64,000 nucleotides of DNA from Bedellia somnulentella (lineage: Eukaryota; Arthropoda; Insecta; Lepidoptera; Bedelliidae). Position numbers and translations under genes: made by a program. The notes beneath the pieces are model-generated. The model had not been told where the DNA came from and made no database searches. It was given only the letters and a program-made list of their open reading frames with translations. Every line of letters starts with the position of its first letter. The first letter of the stretch is position 1. The stretch is from positions 8,246,001 through 8,310,000 of the forward strand of contig OY755171.1 in the NCBI GenBank assembly GCA_963576735.1, read 5' to 3'. This document shows, piece after piece, positions 9,481 to 20,106 of the stretch.

Positions 9481-10750
9481 GTATTACATGCTTGGTGCTT
9501 GGTTTTTTTTTGCCAAACTTGATAATCTTCAAATTGCTTGATATTTCAGTTTGAACTTCAGAATCACATATATCTTTGCCACTATGTGCATAAATATTGC
9601 AGATGAATGTTTTTCCTTCATTTCCGACACGCGAAAATATATTAACTTGGCATTATTTGTAAATTTTAGTACTATGAATATTTTCCATCATTTCAATTAC
9701 ACTTGATTAGCCGCCGAATGTTCCTTTTTTTGCCACAGTGCGCGCTGTGATCGATTCAAGTTTCCCCACTCCCTACTTTGCACCCAGCGAATTAGCTTCA
9801 CCTGTATTTGTATGTATGTATGTTACCGACTCCTTTAAACTTGATTTTGACCTACTTTAAACGGACCGATTTAATTCAAATTTACTTATCTTATCGAGAA
9901 TCAGGAACAATATAATAAATTTATAGGCTCATCCCATTATCCTGATTATGGTCGCCATAATTAGTAATTAAAAGTTAGAAATAAATATAGTTAAAATAAC
10001 TGAAAAACACGCCTTTGAAGCATATTTAACAATTTGCTAAAAAATATTTCCCAATGTAAGCTAAAAATCATCAAAAAAACTTGGGTTTCCTGATAAACGA
10101 AAAATATGGCACATAGCGCTTATTTACAATTTACAGTAGATTGTTATATAATGAACTAACAAACACAGCAAATTCTTACAAAAGCTGAAGTGACTTTTGT
10201 AGGGAAATACGCTTGATTCATTAAATGTATTTATGAATGTTTAATTATACTCAATCTATTATTTCCCATTTTATGACTACATTATACGGCATATCAATTT
10301 TTTAACCGTCAACAGGAATAATAATTACAATAACAGAAAGATGAATGATTCTGTATGTTTTTTTTTTAAAATGAATTTGATGAATTTACTTGGCGCTGGA
10401 CCTAGTGGAAATGAATGTTTTCTATAGTTTCCTTTAAATATACAAACGGACGTTACTTTCTTATGTTCACGGCCTTATATCCCAAAAAAGGGGTAGAGAG
10501 AGATTAACAATTGCAACTTTTAGAAGTTTAATTGGAAACAGTAACATAAAGGATAATTAGTAATAACTCTTTAGTCCAATTTTCCAAAATAAAAAAATCT
10601 ATAACCCTATATACCCTTTACGGACATATGTGGCATTGTTTTAACCATCATATATTATTTTTCAACAAGGCTTCACTTAACTGCTTTTTGCTGGTCTTTA
10701 AGTATTAGATATGCAAATAAAAGTTTATTAATAACCCATATGTAAATGTA

Positions 10751-11036
10751 TAGCCGTATAGTGTCGGTTTAGAATAGCACAGACCCATTTCTTTCCGCTT
10801 ATGTCTTAAGATGTCATTTAGGGTAATGGGGTGGAGATTTATGAATAAATTTTAGGTGATCCAGTTGGAGACTCATCCCAACAACGTTTATTTTACATTC
10901 TTTTCTCCACTATACTTTCGAAATTCTGTATAAGATCTTCTCCTCTATCAACTTCCAAATGTTGCTGAGGAGTTTCTAGCTCTGAAACTCTGGCTACCCC
11001 TATTGGAATTTACGGCCGTGAGTATATGTATGTATG
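10751..11036 (+). mobile_element. SINE B, degenerate full-length copy
   Basis: Recognisable from 'CGTATAGTGTCGGTTTAGAA' through 'TTGGAGACTCATCCC', 'ATTCTTTTCTCCAC' and 'CTCTGGCTACCCC' to 'GGCCGTGAGTATATGTATG'. It carries an internal 25-30 base expansion near 10915-10955. Confidence 0.75.
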
Positions 11037-11099
11037 GATTTATAGCCTTGAATACCTACCAATACATTTAAGTATGTCTGCAAAATATCTGTAGTTTTT

Positions 11100-11333
11100 T
11101 ACATACATACATATGCTCACGGCTATAAATCCCTTTAAGGGGTAGCCGGAGCTAGGGAGTTAGAAATTCCTCAGCCACTTTTGGAAGTTGCGTGGGGAGA
11201 AGACGGTGAAATAAAGTTTGTTGGTGATGGGTCTCCAACCGCATCGCCCTTAAAAGCCCCAAACCGATAGTCGCCTTTTACGTACACCCACCGGAAGAAA
11301 TAGGCTAGAATACTAAGCCAACACTACACAGCT
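11100..11333 (-). mobile_element. SINE B
   Basis: Begins with the ACATACATACATATG tail and 'CTCACGGCTATAAATCCC' on the plus strand and ends in 'CCAACACTACACAGC', the complement of the 5' start GCTGTGTAGTGT. It lies just downstream (in transcript sense) of LRR exon 2, with its 5' edge about 40 bases from the splice donor at 11371. Confidence 0.85.
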
Positions 11334-11371
11334 AGTTTTTATTATCATAAATATATTGAAAATTACTGTAC

Positions 11372-11513
11372 CTGTGATTGTGACAAGCAGATACATTCTG
11401 ACGGGCACGGCGGCGATACCGGCGGCGACAGCGGCGGCGGCGCGCTGCCCCGGCCCCCGCCCGGCGCCGTCGCCCACAGCACCAGCCACACCACCCATCG
11501 GAACTGTGCTAAC
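11372..11513 (-). CDS. LRR cell-surface protein, exon 2 (signal peptide and LRR N-cap)
   Basis: 142 coding bases between an acceptor (TTTATCCAG ending at 11514) and a donor (CAG|GTACAGT, intron from 11371). With the five coding bases of exon 1 it encodes residues 2-49: an N-terminus 'MRLAQFRWVVWLVLWA' that is a textbook signal peptide, a glycine/proline-rich spacer, and the cysteine cap 'CPSECICLSQSQ', which continues without a break into 'VVCNSASL' of exon 3 (phase 0). The C..xC.C..C pattern of an LRR N-terminal cap is completed only by this join, which is the main proof. The exon is extremely GC-rich, in contrast to its surroundings. A different reading frame of the same exon has its own ATG but yields no cap. 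Confidence 0.88.
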
Positions 11514-11978
11514 CTGGATAAACCATATTTTATTACTTGGCCAGTTCTTAACCTTGTAAAGTGAATCCACACATACATACACTACAAGTTACATAGAGGA
11601 CAGTAAGTGTAGGTGAACCATATTTTATATTACAGTTGGTTTTAACAGCAATCTTGATACGTGAATATTTAATAACATGCAAGGAGTACCGTAGCAAGTG
11701 AACGGGTAGTGTCCACAGCCAAGCCATATTTCATTCCACAGAGAGTTCAGAGCAATATTTCTAGCTCAGTGAGAAAAACTGCCTGAAGTCTACTCCTCAA
11801 GCCGACAACAATATTTTCATCCATACCTTTTTTAACTTCTTAGGAAATATATATTACTAGCAGCCCGTCCCGGCTTCGCTCGGGCATGAATTATCATTAA
11901 CATTTTGTTTTTTATTTTATTACATGTATTATTATTTTAATAATTTTTTTTTAAGTTTTAAGCTATGTTATATTCTTT

Positions 11979-12148
11979 TGCTGTGTAGTGTCGGCTTAGA
12001 ATAGCACTACCCCATTTCTTCCGGTGGGTGTACGTAAGAGGCGACTAACGGTTTTGGGGCTTTTGAGGGATTTTTGGGCGATGCGGTTGGTGACCCATCA
12101 CCAACAACCTTTATTTCACCATCTTTTCCCCACACAACTTCCAAAAGT
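11979..12148 (+). mobile_element. SINE B, 5' half (split by a second SINE B)
   Basis: Runs from 'GCTGTGTAGTGTCGG' to 'ACTTCCAAAAGT' (12137-12148). The same 12 bases resume at 12395-12406 and lead into the 3' half (12407-12487). The two parts form one copy interrupted by the minus-strand copy at 12149-12394. Confidence 0.92.
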
Positions 12149-12394
12149 ACATACATACATATACTCACGGCTATAAATCCCTAGAAGGGGTAGCCAGAGC
12201 TAAGGAATTAGAAATTCCTCAGCCACTTTTGGAAGTTGTGTGGGGAAAAGATGGTAAAATAAAGGTTGTTGGTGATGGGTCTCCAACCGCATCGCCCAAA
12301 ATCCCTTAAAAGCTCCAATACCGTTAGTCGCCTCTTACGTACACCCACCGGAAGAAATGGGGTAGTGCTATTCTAAGCCGACACTACACAGCAG
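12149..12394 (-). mobile_element. SINE B inserted in SINE B, 12-bp TSD
   Basis: Complete 246-base copy on the minus strand, flanked by the exact duplication ACTTCCAAAAGT (12137-12148 and 12395-12406). This defines the ends of the family: a 5' start of about (CT)GCTGTGTAGTGTCGG and a 3' end in GTATGTATGT. The long duplication is the hallmark of retrotransposition. The sequence is nearly the same as the host copy, so both are fairly young. Confidence 0.93.
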
Positions 12395-12487
12395 ACTTCC
12401 AAAAGTGGCTGAGGAATTACTGATTCCTTAGCTCTGGCTACCCCTTCTAGGGATTTATAGCCGTGAGTATATGTATGTATGTATGTT
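12395..12487 (+). mobile_element. SINE B, 3' half of the split copy
   Basis: Continues the copy at 11979-12148 from the duplicated ACTTCCAAAAGT through 'GGCTGAGGAATTACTGATTCC', 'CTCTGGCTACCCC', 'GGGATTTATAGCCGTGAG' to (TATG)n. Confidence 0.9.
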
Positions 12488-12559
12488 ATATTTTTTTGTA
12501 TTTATATTTAGATATATTTTTTTATTTTTTTTATTTTTCATAATGAGTAATTACATCAA

Positions 12560-12920
12560 AAGCCATTCAATTTATAGAGTTAGAGCTTCCCTGTAAACAA
12601 TATTTGACGTTGTTGTATTTTGGGGCAGCAAAATAAATAGATGTTCAGGAGCTCCCACCCGCGACAGGCCAACGTACAGTTGACCGTGAGTAAAACAATT
12701 CTTTCGCAGGTCAATCCCTACTAATTTGAAGGTTTGGCCTTAGAACTTATTAATTGTTAAAGCAAAAGATGTTTTAACCGGAAATTGTAGCCGTTTAAAT
12801 GGAATTGGCAGATCAGTTGGGATCATCGGTATCCTCGGTATATGAGCTAATTGACCGGCTGCTGGGCCAGTGATAATAGTCGCTACAATTAAATTTTGCT
12901 TTAACTCTTTGATAAGCAGC
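12560..12920 (-). pseudogene. Helitron Rep/helicase C-terminal remnant
   Basis: Minus-strand translation gives 'KELKQNLIVATIITGPAAG', 'PIPFKRLQFPVKTSFALTIN', 'GQTFKLVGIDLRKNCFTHGQ' and 'LYVGLSRVGAPEHLFILLPQ'. These are the last conserved blocks of the Pif1-type helicase of Helitron RepHel proteins (the 'Q-G-Q-T' and 'L-Y-V-A-x-S-R' helicase motifs). A stop replaces the residue before 'GQTF' and the rest of the protein is missing. It shows that this Helitron descends from an autonomous copy. Confidence 0.85.
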
Positions 12921-13789
12921 CTCCCGTACCCCTTCGTGACGCCTGCAACAACTTACTATGCATAGCTAATCGAGCGGAGTTTTATCTATTTTTTTAATTC
13001 GAGATAACTTTCGAATGGAATGTTCGAATTGAATAATTCAAAAAGTAATATAAGGGTATTGAAGTAGTCTGAAATAATATATACGTTTTTTATAAGGATT
13101 AGATAGGTACAAATAAAGAGCCTTTTCTAAACCAGGATTTTAATTTAATTTTTAAATAATTTTATATAATGACGCTTGTTGTGAGATAACTATAATAGTT
13201 AGAGACATGCTGTCGGGGCATTTTTTTTAGATAATGATGTGTTCTATAAAATTGTAGTACATAATTTTATTCTATTGTCAATAGTTTTCGCAGCGCACGC
13301 GATGTAAGGATTTTTTTTTGGTATTTCTTTAACACCTTGGGTTACATTTTTGAAGTTTACGTAAGGATCCCTAATTTTTTTGAAAATAAAATATAGCCTA
13401 TGTCACTCGGGAATAGTGTAGCATTAAAACAGTGAAAGAATTTTTCAAATCCGTCCAGTAGTTTTGGAGCCTATTCAATTCAAACAAACAAACAAACAAA
13501 AAATCAAACCTTTCCTCTTTATAATATTAGTATAGATTATCGCCCTCGCCGCTTCGGCAGTCAAACGAAATTGTGAGTCTAACTATTCAAGGTAACCAAC
13601 GACAACTACGGATGTATCGTTAGATTCGTCGAATATCACAGGTAAAAGTATTTCAAAATGAGGCGGGAGTAGATGTTGGACTGAATACTAGTAAAGAATT
13701 AAAGATAATATAGTTACCTATATGTAGAAACAGTGCCCATACGCAATCGAGGGCGCAGGCGGGGCGCGCTGCCCGCCGCTCGGTCTCAC

Positions 13790-13794
13790 CTCAT
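13790..13794 (-). CDS. LRR cell-surface protein, exon 1 (5 coding bases)
   Basis: The minus strand reads GCCGCCACCGTG ATG AG|GTGAGA. The ATG has a GC-rich, Kozak-like context, and the donor GTGAGA begins at 13789. Only ATGAG is coding. Joined in phase 2 to G TTA GCA CAG of exon 2 it gives 'MRLAQFRW', with the arginine typical of a signal-peptide n-region. No in-frame ATG exists in exon 2, so a separate start exon is required, and this is the only candidate I found in the upstream GC-rich island. Alternative: an unseen start exon farther upstream. Confidence 0.65.
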
Positions 13795-13960
13795 CACGGT
13801 GGCGGCAGCCGCTTCACTACCACCTGAACAATCATATACACTTTTAAGTTTTATAGTTTACTTTTATGGGTGTACTTATAAAACGCATACTACAGCAGAC
13901 TCACTCGCACATAGCACTGTCTCTGTCATAGTCCTACTTCGCGATATCTAAATGTATGTC
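13795..13960 (-). promoter_or_regulatory. Candidate 5' UTR and promoter of the LRR gene
   Basis: Sequence upstream of the ATG at 13794 on the minus strand. 13795-13830 is CpG-rich (GCGGCTGCCGCC). Further up are TATA-like 'TATAAAAC' and 'AAGTGTATATGA' stretches (13840-13860) and a GC-containing block with CGCGA near 13940. No transcription start can be fixed from sequence alone. Confidence 0.35.
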
Positions 13961-14649
13961 TAACTAAGTGTAAGTATTAGTGCTGTTCCCACACATACAT
14001 AGGCACTTAGGATAGGGAGAGGCTATCACTACGCTATAACCACTTTGTACAATCCTGTCAAACCTCTCTAGCTTCATTAACATCCACCAATAAATAATAC
14101 AAATTTATACCATTTTATTACTGATGTTTCGCTAGAGCAATAATTATTAGTGACAATATCAAATCGGGACAGAATACAAAATAATCACTGAGGATAATCA
14201 TTTGATCATTAATTTGGGTGGCCATGTGGTAAGTTCGATGCCAAGTTAGTTTTTGTTTGCGCTAAGTTAGTTCCAGTAGGGTCAGCATCCCGACTTAATT
14301 TATCTTTATCAATATTTTCTTACGTGCCCTTTTATTCTTCGTACTGCGGACTCTGAATTTCACTCTATTTTACTTTTTTGGTGTCGTGTTAAATGCTATG
14401 CTTACGCAACTGAGGTTAAATACTTAAAGCTGTACATTCAAATAAGTTTTTATGAACTTCTACTTCGTCAACTTCTCAGGAAATTTTCACGAGAACACAA
14501 GAGGAGAATTTGTGAGGATTCGTTCGGAGAAAAAGTTTTATTTTTTAATATTTAACGTATAAACGGTAAATCTTAGAAAACATCGATTCTCACAAACATA
14601 AAGTGCCAAGAAATTCAGCGTAAATACTTTAGGATTTGATATGAAATTA

Positions 14650-14765
14650 ATACTCGTATTATAAAAGTGAAAGTTTAGATGTTTGGATGTTTGAGGCAAA
14701 AAGGCTCATCAAGTATATAATGTATATGAATGAAATTTGACAGAATGTTATATAATGACCCAAAT
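14650..14765 (+). mobile_element. Helitron 5'-end-like fragment
   Basis: 'ACTCGTATTATAAAAGTGAAAG' type start followed by 'TTTGGATGTTTG' and a 'ATGAAATTTG' run is the usual 5' part of insect Helitron copies. No 3' CTAGT hairpin end is found nearby. 13961-14650 and 14766-15640 hold nothing I recognise. Confidence 0.4.
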
Positions 14766-15637
14766 TATAACTTTTTTTCAAATAAATAATTTAATTTAAC
14801 AACATAGGATATTTTTTAAAAAACGCCTTAAGCTTTGTCATAAGCAAATTTGACGTAGTAAGATATGATTGTGGACCACGGTATTTGCATTATCTTATTT
14901 CTAGTAAATAAGAGATGAAGGACCTTACACCTACTTAAATTTTAATCATAGGCTCAACCATAATAATAAGTAAGTGACAAGAATCTGATTAAATACTAAA
15001 TAAAACGTAGTGAAATATTCAACTTCTCTTTCCGTATTTGCCAACAGTCGTAATATTAGCCGGACCGATGGGTAAGTGTGTCTGAAGGGTGCTGATTCAA
15101 GTTGCAATATTCCTATTGCACTAGAATTCCCCAAAAGTTTAAATTAGAAGTTATTCTTCGCAAAATTAAACCCAGAACCACTGGCTAGTGAGTCCAATGG
15201 TCTGGCGACTCCGCCACGATGACAGTTGGCTGTATCAATGGGAAATTAAAAAGTCTGAATCTGATGGCGCCGTGAGCGTCGTATTTTATCCAATATTTCT
15301 TCTTCCTTTTCCACAAAGTATAAAAAATAATATACCAATTTTCCAAATTGTCATCTTATATGCATGACCCAGATATAGTTTTCATAGAGACAAACTTATT
15401 CAACAAACTAACGACTAACTGGGCCAATATCATTAAATTAATTATAAGCATAAAATATTGAAAACCATCATTAAATGCGATTTGATATAATGCCAAACTC
15501 GTTTCAGTTTCAAATTCATTCTACTGAATCAAAAACTGTTGATGCGAAAACACATAATTGGTTTCAATACAACCTTATTTTGAAACAAGAAATTACAACA
15601 TTCAAGAGTAATTTACTCGAAGCTGAAATCAACACGA

Positions 15638-15790
15638 AATATATATAGACAGCACCCAATACAGTAGAGCAGGGAACAAGTAAATACGTGCTTGCGGTTA
15701 GTATAGCTCCAACGTGACTATGTAAGGTTCGGATTCAATTATTTCTAAGCGGAAATGGAAAATGAAGACGATACGGAGGCGCCCGGGACC
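15638..15790 (+). promoter_or_regulatory. Possible core promoter with short leader frame
   Basis: A TATATATAG box (about 15641-15649) is followed some 20 bases later by 'ATACAGTAGAG', an initiator-like match. The downstream leader is less AT-rich and contains a donor-like TAT|GTAAGG (about 15720) and an ATG at 15755 that opens 'MENEDDTEAPGTGLDK' before a stop. No downstream exon was recognised. It may be a first exon of an unseen gene or chance. Confidence 0.22.
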
Positions 15791-16290
15791 GGTCTTGATA
15801 AGATTTGAATTCCCTGAAGTTTTTCTTCCACTATAATAGATTCTCAGCTGCACTTTTAAAATTGCCGCATTAAAAAGTTTTCATTGCAGTTTTTCTGTTA
15901 TCATTTTATGTTTATATTTGTAAATTGAAAGTTAGTACGCCGAGAGCATTCGATCTTGATTTTCTTTTTTATTTGTAGTAAAAAGTAGGTGAGGATTTTT
16001 TACTAGTAGGTATTTAAATATGTCCACATCGTATGGGTTTTGTGATAACGTAAAATAGTTTACCTGATGTAAACTTAAAATAACTCTTTCCTATTTTTTC
16101 TCCCAAAAATAACGTAGCAGCATTGATCTTGTTGCGTGATAAAATTACCCGTTTTACACCAGCTACCACCCCACCGCCCGCCATCTTAGTTGCTACTTTA
16201 AATAGCGAAAAAGAAAGAAGTGCTTTTATTATGTATATTTACTTGTGTCAAAGAACGTTAATGTGATGCATTACTTAAAATATATTTTAT

Positions 16291-16662
16291 TACATAACAT
16301 AACATAACATAAACGTTCACGCCGAATATCCCCGAAGGGGTTGGCAGAGGTACTAATACTTCTGAACATCACGTGACTTTGTCACCTGGTGTTCAGAGTA
16401 CCCACGTTTTGCATGGACAGTGTACTCACGTGATAGGGGGCAGGCCTATCGCCGTTTTGTACGAATACACTGTCACATGACTAAGTACAACTCAGCCATG
16501 TGGGTTTCCTCACGATGTTTTCCCTCACCGTTAACAACCATGATAATTTAACCACACATATGTCTTTAGAAAAGACAAATTGGTGTAGGCCCCGACCCAG
16601 GATTTGAACACTAGTCGTTTGCACGGAAAGCGAGTGTTCTACCCACTGGGCTATCACGGTTG
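16291..16662 (-). mobile_element. SINE A, full-length
   Basis: Plus-strand order: (ACATA)n tail, 'AACGTTCACGCCGAATATCCCC', 'ACTCACGTGATAGGGGGCAGG', 'CGTTTTGTACGAATACACTG', 'CCTCACCGTTAACAACCATG', 'GACAAATTGGTGTAGGCC', and the tRNA-like head (complement of GATAGCCCAGTGGG box A and a GTTCGA-type box B). It ends in 'CACTGGGCTATCACGGTTG'. Internal RNA polymerase III promoter boxes mark it as a tRNA-derived SINE. 15790-16290 is AT-rich with no gene. Confidence 0.9.
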
Positions 16663-16960
16663 CTCATTTGCACTTGCATTTTATTAATAGAAAATATTTA
16701 CAGTAACATTGCCTCAAAATAAATTAATGTAGCGAGACGAAAACTTTCGTGGAATGCGTCGTTCTCTTTATACGGAAAATGAATTATCATTATGTTGAGA
16801 GGGTAGATTATTTTTGTTGTTGAAGAAAATACTGAACTATAAAATATTGAATACAAAACATTAATATTAATATTTATATATATTTATTTACACTATATTT
16901 AATTATTATTTTATTTATATTTATTTATAATTTTATTATTTAATTTTATTTATATTTACG

Positions 16961-17212
16961 CCGTGTAGTGTCGGCTTAGAATAGCACTACCCCGTTTCTA
17001 CCGATGGGTGTACGTAAGAGGCGACTAACGGTATTGGGGCTTTTAAGGGATTGTTGGGCGATGCGGTTGGAAACCCATCACCAACCTTTACTTTACCATC
17101 TTTTCCCCACTCAATTTTCCAAAAGTGGCCGAGGAATGTTTAATTCCTTAGCTCTGGCTACCCCTTCTATGGATTTATAGCCGTGAGTATATGTATGTAT
17201 GTATGTGTGTAT
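16961..17212 (+). mobile_element. SINE B, full-length
   Basis: From 'GCCGTGTAGTGTCGGCTTAG' to 'GCCGTGAGTATATGTATG' plus tetranucleotide tail. Well preserved. 16663-16960 before it is AT-rich filler. Confidence 0.93.
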
Positions 17213-18679
17213 TTATTTAATATTTTATATTAAATTAATCATATACAATATATAAAACCATCATCTGCTAGTTTCCCTACCGTAAACATTTACTAAACAA
17301 CACACGTAATATTGTATTCTCTCGAAAGAAACTAAAGCAGAAAATAAAGAACAGCAAGAATAAAACTAACATTTGTGCTGTTCCGCGAACAAAAGCCTAC
17401 GCGGAGACGCTTATTACAATACATACGTTGATCTGAATAAAACGGCAGGCGCTCGCCAAAAACTTAAAATTGCAGGAGCAGGTTTATGCGAGTCATGTGA
17501 AGATCCTCCATTCTAGAACGCAGCAGGCCCCCGGTGCACTATTATATGCGCTTCCTCCCTTCGCTTTTAAACTAAACGCCTGGATTACATGCATGAATAT
17601 ATTATTTCTCCAGATTTAATGCTCGCAGTGTTAAGGGTAAATACATACATATAGTTAATTCTAGGAAAAGAAATGCAAATACAGGATTATGAATTTGGAA
17701 CAATAAGTGAAAGTAATAATCAAATTCCACTGAGGGATCACTAGTATAAATAAATACAATAGAATACCCACTACTGCACATATATTTTTTAAATTAAATT
17801 ACAGAAATAGCTGTCTTTTTATTGAAGCCCTTTCGTTCGGCTCGGGGTTATATTCCGCCTAGACTATAATGACTTACTTTGCCTACTTAAATTATAATAC
17901 AACATTATAAATCTTTTACACAAAACACCCTTTCTTTTGAATTGCAACAAAACCTGCCGACTGTTTTCGATAGGTAAAGAAAAAATAAAAATACGATTGA
18001 ATTCGAACAGGCAATTATTACGGTTTTTCAATTTCGGAACCACCCTTCCAATCTTTAAACTGAATATTTACATTCCCATTCTTTCAGTTGGTTTAATTTC
18101 CGGAAGATAATAACTTGAACAAAAATGAAAAATATTCCATCATACACGACACGACTGTATTACTTATTGTTAAGTTTTTTCTAGGTTAACTAAATCAGTG
18201 CAATAGATACAACTAGTTAAACACATTCGTTAAATTTCACATAGCACACGGATCAAGTAAGCTCTCAGAAAATTACAATATTGACTTGGGGTATAAGATA
18301 TTCGACGTTATAATTACGATAAAACTAGCAATAATCACGTATATTAAATTTATTAACAATAAGGAAAAGCACGGAATGAATATCAAGAAAGTAAGAACAC
18401 AATATGGCACTCAGTAGGGAGATACTTTCTTACATTACATTATTACATTTATTCTCTGACACTCTGAGAGATTCTGAACCATTCCGAGTTTTCCTTCTTT
18501 ACTTTCACGCATGCATTCGAATCCGCACAGGGTGACATCAATGCGATTGTAACTTTAATCGAAATTGTACATCACACATTTAGAAATAATATTATTCTAC
18601 CTACAAAAAATAAAATAAGTATATTATTTTCTACACTAAAACTAAACCAAGAAATAAGCGGTAGCTTAGGATGTTTATA

Positions 18680-18810
18680 GATAGACAGATAGCTCATTTA
18701 TTCATGTTAACATAACACTATACAACAAAAAAAATAGTACACAAATTGGAATAAAAACATTTTTAAAGTAAAAATTAGTGCTATAGTAATACAAACTAGA
18801 TCCTAACTCA
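18680..18810 (-). repeat. LINE 3'-tail-like fragment
   Basis: 'AGATAGCTCATTTATTCATG' followed by an A-rich run on the plus strand resembles the complement of a LINE 3' end, such as those at 560 and 30910. No coding sequence remains. The flanking 17213-18680 and 18810-19095 show no genes. Confidence 0.3.
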
Positions 18811-19096
18811 TGTTTCTACAACAAGGGATGCCTTTAGGAAAATATTAAGTTTTGTCGATAGCAAACAGCAAATTGGGCAAATTATTTTTTTTACACCTAA
18901 GTACGAATAGGTTTGTCAAATATGGCCGATTTGAAAGCATCAATAGCTTCTTCATCACTGGAACTTGTATGATCAAAACCAACATTATATGAGTACCCTT
19001 TTGACCTCGTATCGTAAAATAACGGATGTCGAATCTCTTTACTACTTCATAACAAATTAAACTGGAACTTTAGTACTGCTGGCTGATAGTCCGGAC

Positions 19097-19205
19097 ATAC
19101 ATACATACATACAGTCACGGCCATAAATCCCAAAAAAGGGTAGCCAGAGCTTTAGAGCTAGAAACTCCTCAGCCACGAAGTCGATTGGAAGTTGATAGGG
19201 GACAC
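19097..19205 (-). mobile_element. SINE B, 3' part
   Basis: ACATACATACATACAGTCACGG tail start, 'CATAAATCCC', 'GGTAGCCAGAGC', 'CTCCTCAGCCACGAAGTCGA', 'TTGGAAGTTGATAGGGGA'. It stops before the middle of the element. Confidence 0.8.
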
Positions 19206-20106
19206 ATATTTATTATATATATATATTTATTTATAATGTTTTTTTAATATAAATTTGAAAGTACACAGCTAAGTAAGATGGAATTATTGTACTACTAGAG
19301 TCCAGATCCCTGGAGAGAAACATTTTTACGTCCATCCGTAAACAAAGCTCGTGCATCTTCCACACGAACTGCAAAATTTATAAAATATGCACATACCAGA
19401 ACAAAGGCGTTTTTACTGCAACCGCATTTTAATTGCAAGGCCTTTGTGTATTAAAATGAACATACATATACAATGAATCTCAATTACTTTGCTTTGAGAG
19501 GAAGAAGTAGGCTAGTTGACTAATTATACCTTTTTGCAGACATAAAGTTCCTAACTTCTGTATCAAATGCCTTTTTAATACAATTGCTCAAAAAGTGGCG
19601 TATTACAGGGACGTATAGCGTTCGGGAAGTGGGCTATTACACACTCGTGCTTTTTCTTTACCTTTCCCGCACTAGTGCGTTTTCTTTCCCAACTGTCAAA
19701 ATAATGTCTATTTTAAAGAAAAACCAACCATAAAGATTTTACTAAAAAAATCAAAGAAGTTTTTATGATTCATGTTAATACGTGGCATAGGTCGTATTAA
19801 CATGAATCAACAACAACAAAATAATAGGCAAAATCGACTAATTTGTTTCGATATCTGATTTAATGATTTGATAGAATTAGTGAGGTTAGGTTTCATTACA
19901 TTATAACTCATTAAATTTCATTTTCATTTCATATCAACAAAAAAATTATACATAAGACTTGGCTGTATGGGCATAGTTTCCTTTGCCTACCACAATAAGT
20001 GAAGAAAAAATGTCGCCATTTTCCAGAAATAATCTTTGGGAGTTTAGTTGTTTTGTTAAATTGCTTAATTTTTTCGCAACTGTATTAAAAATAGTCGTTC
20101 AGTACA

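Larger units (their letters stand above)
8242..9792 (-). mobile_element. PIF/Harbinger-type (DDE_Tnp_4) transposon remnant
   Basis: The ends carry a 13-base inverted repeat, ATTCGCTGGGTGC at 8242-8254 and its reverse complement at 9780-9792. The minus strand between them encodes a broken transposase (separate entry). The left part also holds a short plus-strand open frame (8602-8754) behind a good splice acceptor (TATGTATTTTCAG), perhaps a second element gene. The target-site duplication is not obvious. The type is assigned from the transposase motifs. Confidence 0.65.
3417..11371 (-). other. LRR gene intron 2 (7955 bp), transposon-filled
   Basis: The intron starts with GTACAGT just after the exon-2 glutamine codon (11372) and ends in CCTCCAG before 3416. 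It holds an inverted-repeat DNA transposon, an RTE LINE, a PIF/Harbinger-type element and SINE A and B copies, listed separately. The remaining stretches 3427-3710, 6785-7815, 7960-8240 and 9793-10750 are AT-rich. I see no coding sequence there. About 6905-7010 carries a degenerate repeat (a 'GATCGGATTAACCGTTTAGGAGG' type stretch, with 'GGAGCTTCGCTCC') that I cannot assign. Confidence 0.75.
11857..13536 (-). mobile_element. Helitron, non-autonomous by decay, both ends present
   Basis: The minus-strand 5' end at 13536 reads A|TCTATACTAATATTATAAAG, with the host A before the TC start. The 3' end at 11857 reads hairpin CCCGAGCGAAGCCGGG, then ACGGGCTG, then CTAG|T. Terminal TC, a 3' hairpin before CTAG, and insertion between A and T are the defining Helitron features (established). 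The interior holds a C-terminal helicase remnant (12560-12920) and two nested SINE B copies. The stretch 13000-13330 is AT-rich without other recognisable content. Confidence 0.85.
11514..13789 (-). other. LRR gene intron 1 (2276 bp) with Helitron
   Basis: Starts GTGAGA at 13789 and ends TTTATCCAG before 11513. Most of it is the Helitron at 11857-13536 with its nested SINEs. 11590-11850 and 13540-13780 show nothing I can name. Confidence 0.75.

Noticed and set aside
13733..13951. Plus-strand open frame of 72 codons
   Set aside because: It lies over the CpG-rich start region of the minus-strand LRR gene and has no recognisable motif; it is a compositional shadow.
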